Source: an uncultured Lachnospiraceae bacterium
GTDB taxonomy: Bacteria > Bacillota_A > Clostridia > Lachnospirales > Lachnospiraceae
Length of the DNA: 6,595 bases
Assembly: GCA_902795715.1 (NCBI GenBank)
Contig: CADBME010000276.1
Span: forward strand, 1 to 6,595
Reading direction: 5' to 3'
Shown here: positions 5,983-6,595 of the stretch, one piece after another
Position numbering within the stretch: position 1 is the stretch's first letter
Layout of the letters: each line of letters begins with the position of its first letter
The notes under the pieces: model-generated
The model's database searches: none
Told to the model about the DNA's origin: nothing
The model's input: the letters and a program-made list of their open reading frames with translations, nothing else
Position numbers and translations under genes: made by a program

Positions 5983-6595
5983 TCACTGTAAATCTGTTCC
6001 ATTACCGGATGTCCCATTATTATTCTCTGCAGGAGTCGTGTTGTTGTTATCTTCTGTCGGTGGAATGTAATTTGGATCTTCTGCCGGATTGTCCGTAGGC
6101 TGATCTTCAACTACTTCTTCTTCCGGGGTCTCCTCCGGAATCTCATTCTTCTTGGTGTAGACCAGGACATATCCTCCGCTGCTGCTTGCTCCACCCCAGT
6201 AATTGGTATTCTTGATCTTCTTGCAGGGGAACATATAGTGGATCAGCTCATTGATTCCGGCTAATTTGATTCTCTGCCAGGATCCGAAGGAAGACCGGTT
6301 CACCGAATCAGCCACGATAACACTGCCGGTATCCGTGATTCCAAGCATAGCCATGGTGTGGTAGCTGTTGGTCCACTTGCTGGTTACTTTCCCGGTTGCC
6401 CTGTTCTTCTTTGACACGACAAAGACGACCGGCTGACCGCTCTTTAAGTGGCGTACAATCTCATTTCTTGCGCCTGCATCGTTAAAGAAGCGGACGTACC
6501 TGGTTTCTACTCCGTAATAAGTAAATATCTTCGTGATTCCGTTCAGGCTGAGCGGAAGCTGATTTTTGTAGCTTTTCTTATAGTTGTTGGTCCAG
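5983..6595 (-). CDS. C39-like papain-fold cysteine peptidase with acidic low-complexity tail, C-terminal part
   Basis: The frame is open from the window edge to the TGA at 5983, giving 204 residues of a longer protein whose start and catalytic Cys lie outside. It reads WTNNYKKSYKN, LPLSLNGITKIFTYYGVETR, EIVRHLKSGQPVVFVVSKKN, then NSYHTMAMLGITDTGSVIVA and DSVNRSSFGSWQRIK, HYMFP, SGGYVLVYTKK. The His in SYHTM and the Asp in VADS match the C39 triad positions of the paralogue at 1738-2505. By eye the two share about 40% identity around the His/Asp region. After GGYVLVYTK comes a tail of about 55 residues rich in Glu, Asp, Pro, Asn and Thr (such as PEETPEEEVVEDQPTDNPAE and NNNTTPAENNNGTSGNG), which the paralogue lacks. 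No sortase or membrane anchor ends it. Substrate and location are unknown; such tails are often found on exported proteins, but the N-terminus is unseen. Confidence 0.8.
   Translation of the reverse strand, partial: WTNNYKKSYKNQLPLSLNGITKIFTYYGVETRYVRFFNDAGARNEIVRHLKSGQPVVFVVSKKNRATGKVTSKWTNSYHTMAMLGITDTGSVIVADSVNRSSFGSWQRIKLAGINELIHYMFPCKKIKNTNYWGGASSSGGYVLVYTKKNEIPEETPEEEVVEDQPTDNPAEDPNYIPPTEDNNNTTPAENNNGTSGNGTDLQ

Noticed and set aside
5763..6110. A 115-codon minus-strand open frame over the C39 tail and intergenic hairpins
   Set aside because: It is in a different frame from the tail it overlaps, spans three palindromes, ends inside the ilvE -35 region and has no recognisable domain.
6415..6417. 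GTG as the start of the C39-like gene at the right edge
   Set aside because: The frame stays open to 6595 and the upstream residues align with the paralogue, so the gene is cut by the window edge and this is an internal Val.
1..6595. CRISPR array, insertion sequence, tRNA or rRNA
   Set aside because: No regularly spaced repeats, transposase motifs, terminal inverted repeats, cloverleaf or rRNA-like sequence were found.

Overview
This is a 6.6 kb stretch of a chromosome in which every supported gene lies on the minus strand, so transcription runs from high to low coordinates. The genes are ordinary clostridial housekeeping and metabolic genes of moderate GC content, with strong purine-rich ribosome binding sites, sigma-A-like promoters and a T-box-type leader before an aminoacyl-tRNA synthetase gene. 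Together these suggest a Firmicute of class Clostridia, most likely a Lachnospiraceae-type gut bacterium. That placement is inferred from style and content, not from a database match.

In transcription order the window holds: (1) 6595-5983, the C-terminal part of a C39-like papain-fold cysteine peptidase with an acidic Pro/Asn/Thr-rich tail; (2) 5982-5671, an intergenic region with three tandem inverted repeats, a GC-rich terminator-like hairpin and the promoter and leader of the next gene; (3) 5670-4645, ilvE, a branched-chain aminotransferase; (4) a strong 13-bp hairpin that probably ends the ilvE transcript and overlaps the promoter of the next gene; (5) 4472-2559, glgB, the glycogen branching enzyme; (6) 2505-1738, a second C39-like peptidase, complete but without a signal peptide, paralogous to the first; (7) 1741-1516, a promoter overlapping the end of that gene and a leader RNA that looks like a divergent tyrosine T-box with a small Stem I; (8) 1515-286, tyrS; (9) 278-1, the N-terminal part of a THUMP-type RNA methyltransferase.

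Likely transcription units are ilvE alone, glgB with the first complete C39 gene (53 nt apart, no terminator seen), and tyrS with the methyltransferase (7 nt apart). IlvE transaminates branched-chain amino acids, GlgB introduces alpha-1,6 branches into glycogen, TyrS charges tRNA-Tyr, and the methyltransferase probably modifies rRNA. No pathway links them all. No mobile element, CRISPR array, tRNA or rRNA gene was seen. The parts most worth a second look are the reduced T-box leader, the two dissimilar C39 paralogues that bracket ilvE-glgB, the structured intergenic region at 5834-5956, and the compact terminator/promoter overlap upstream of glgB.
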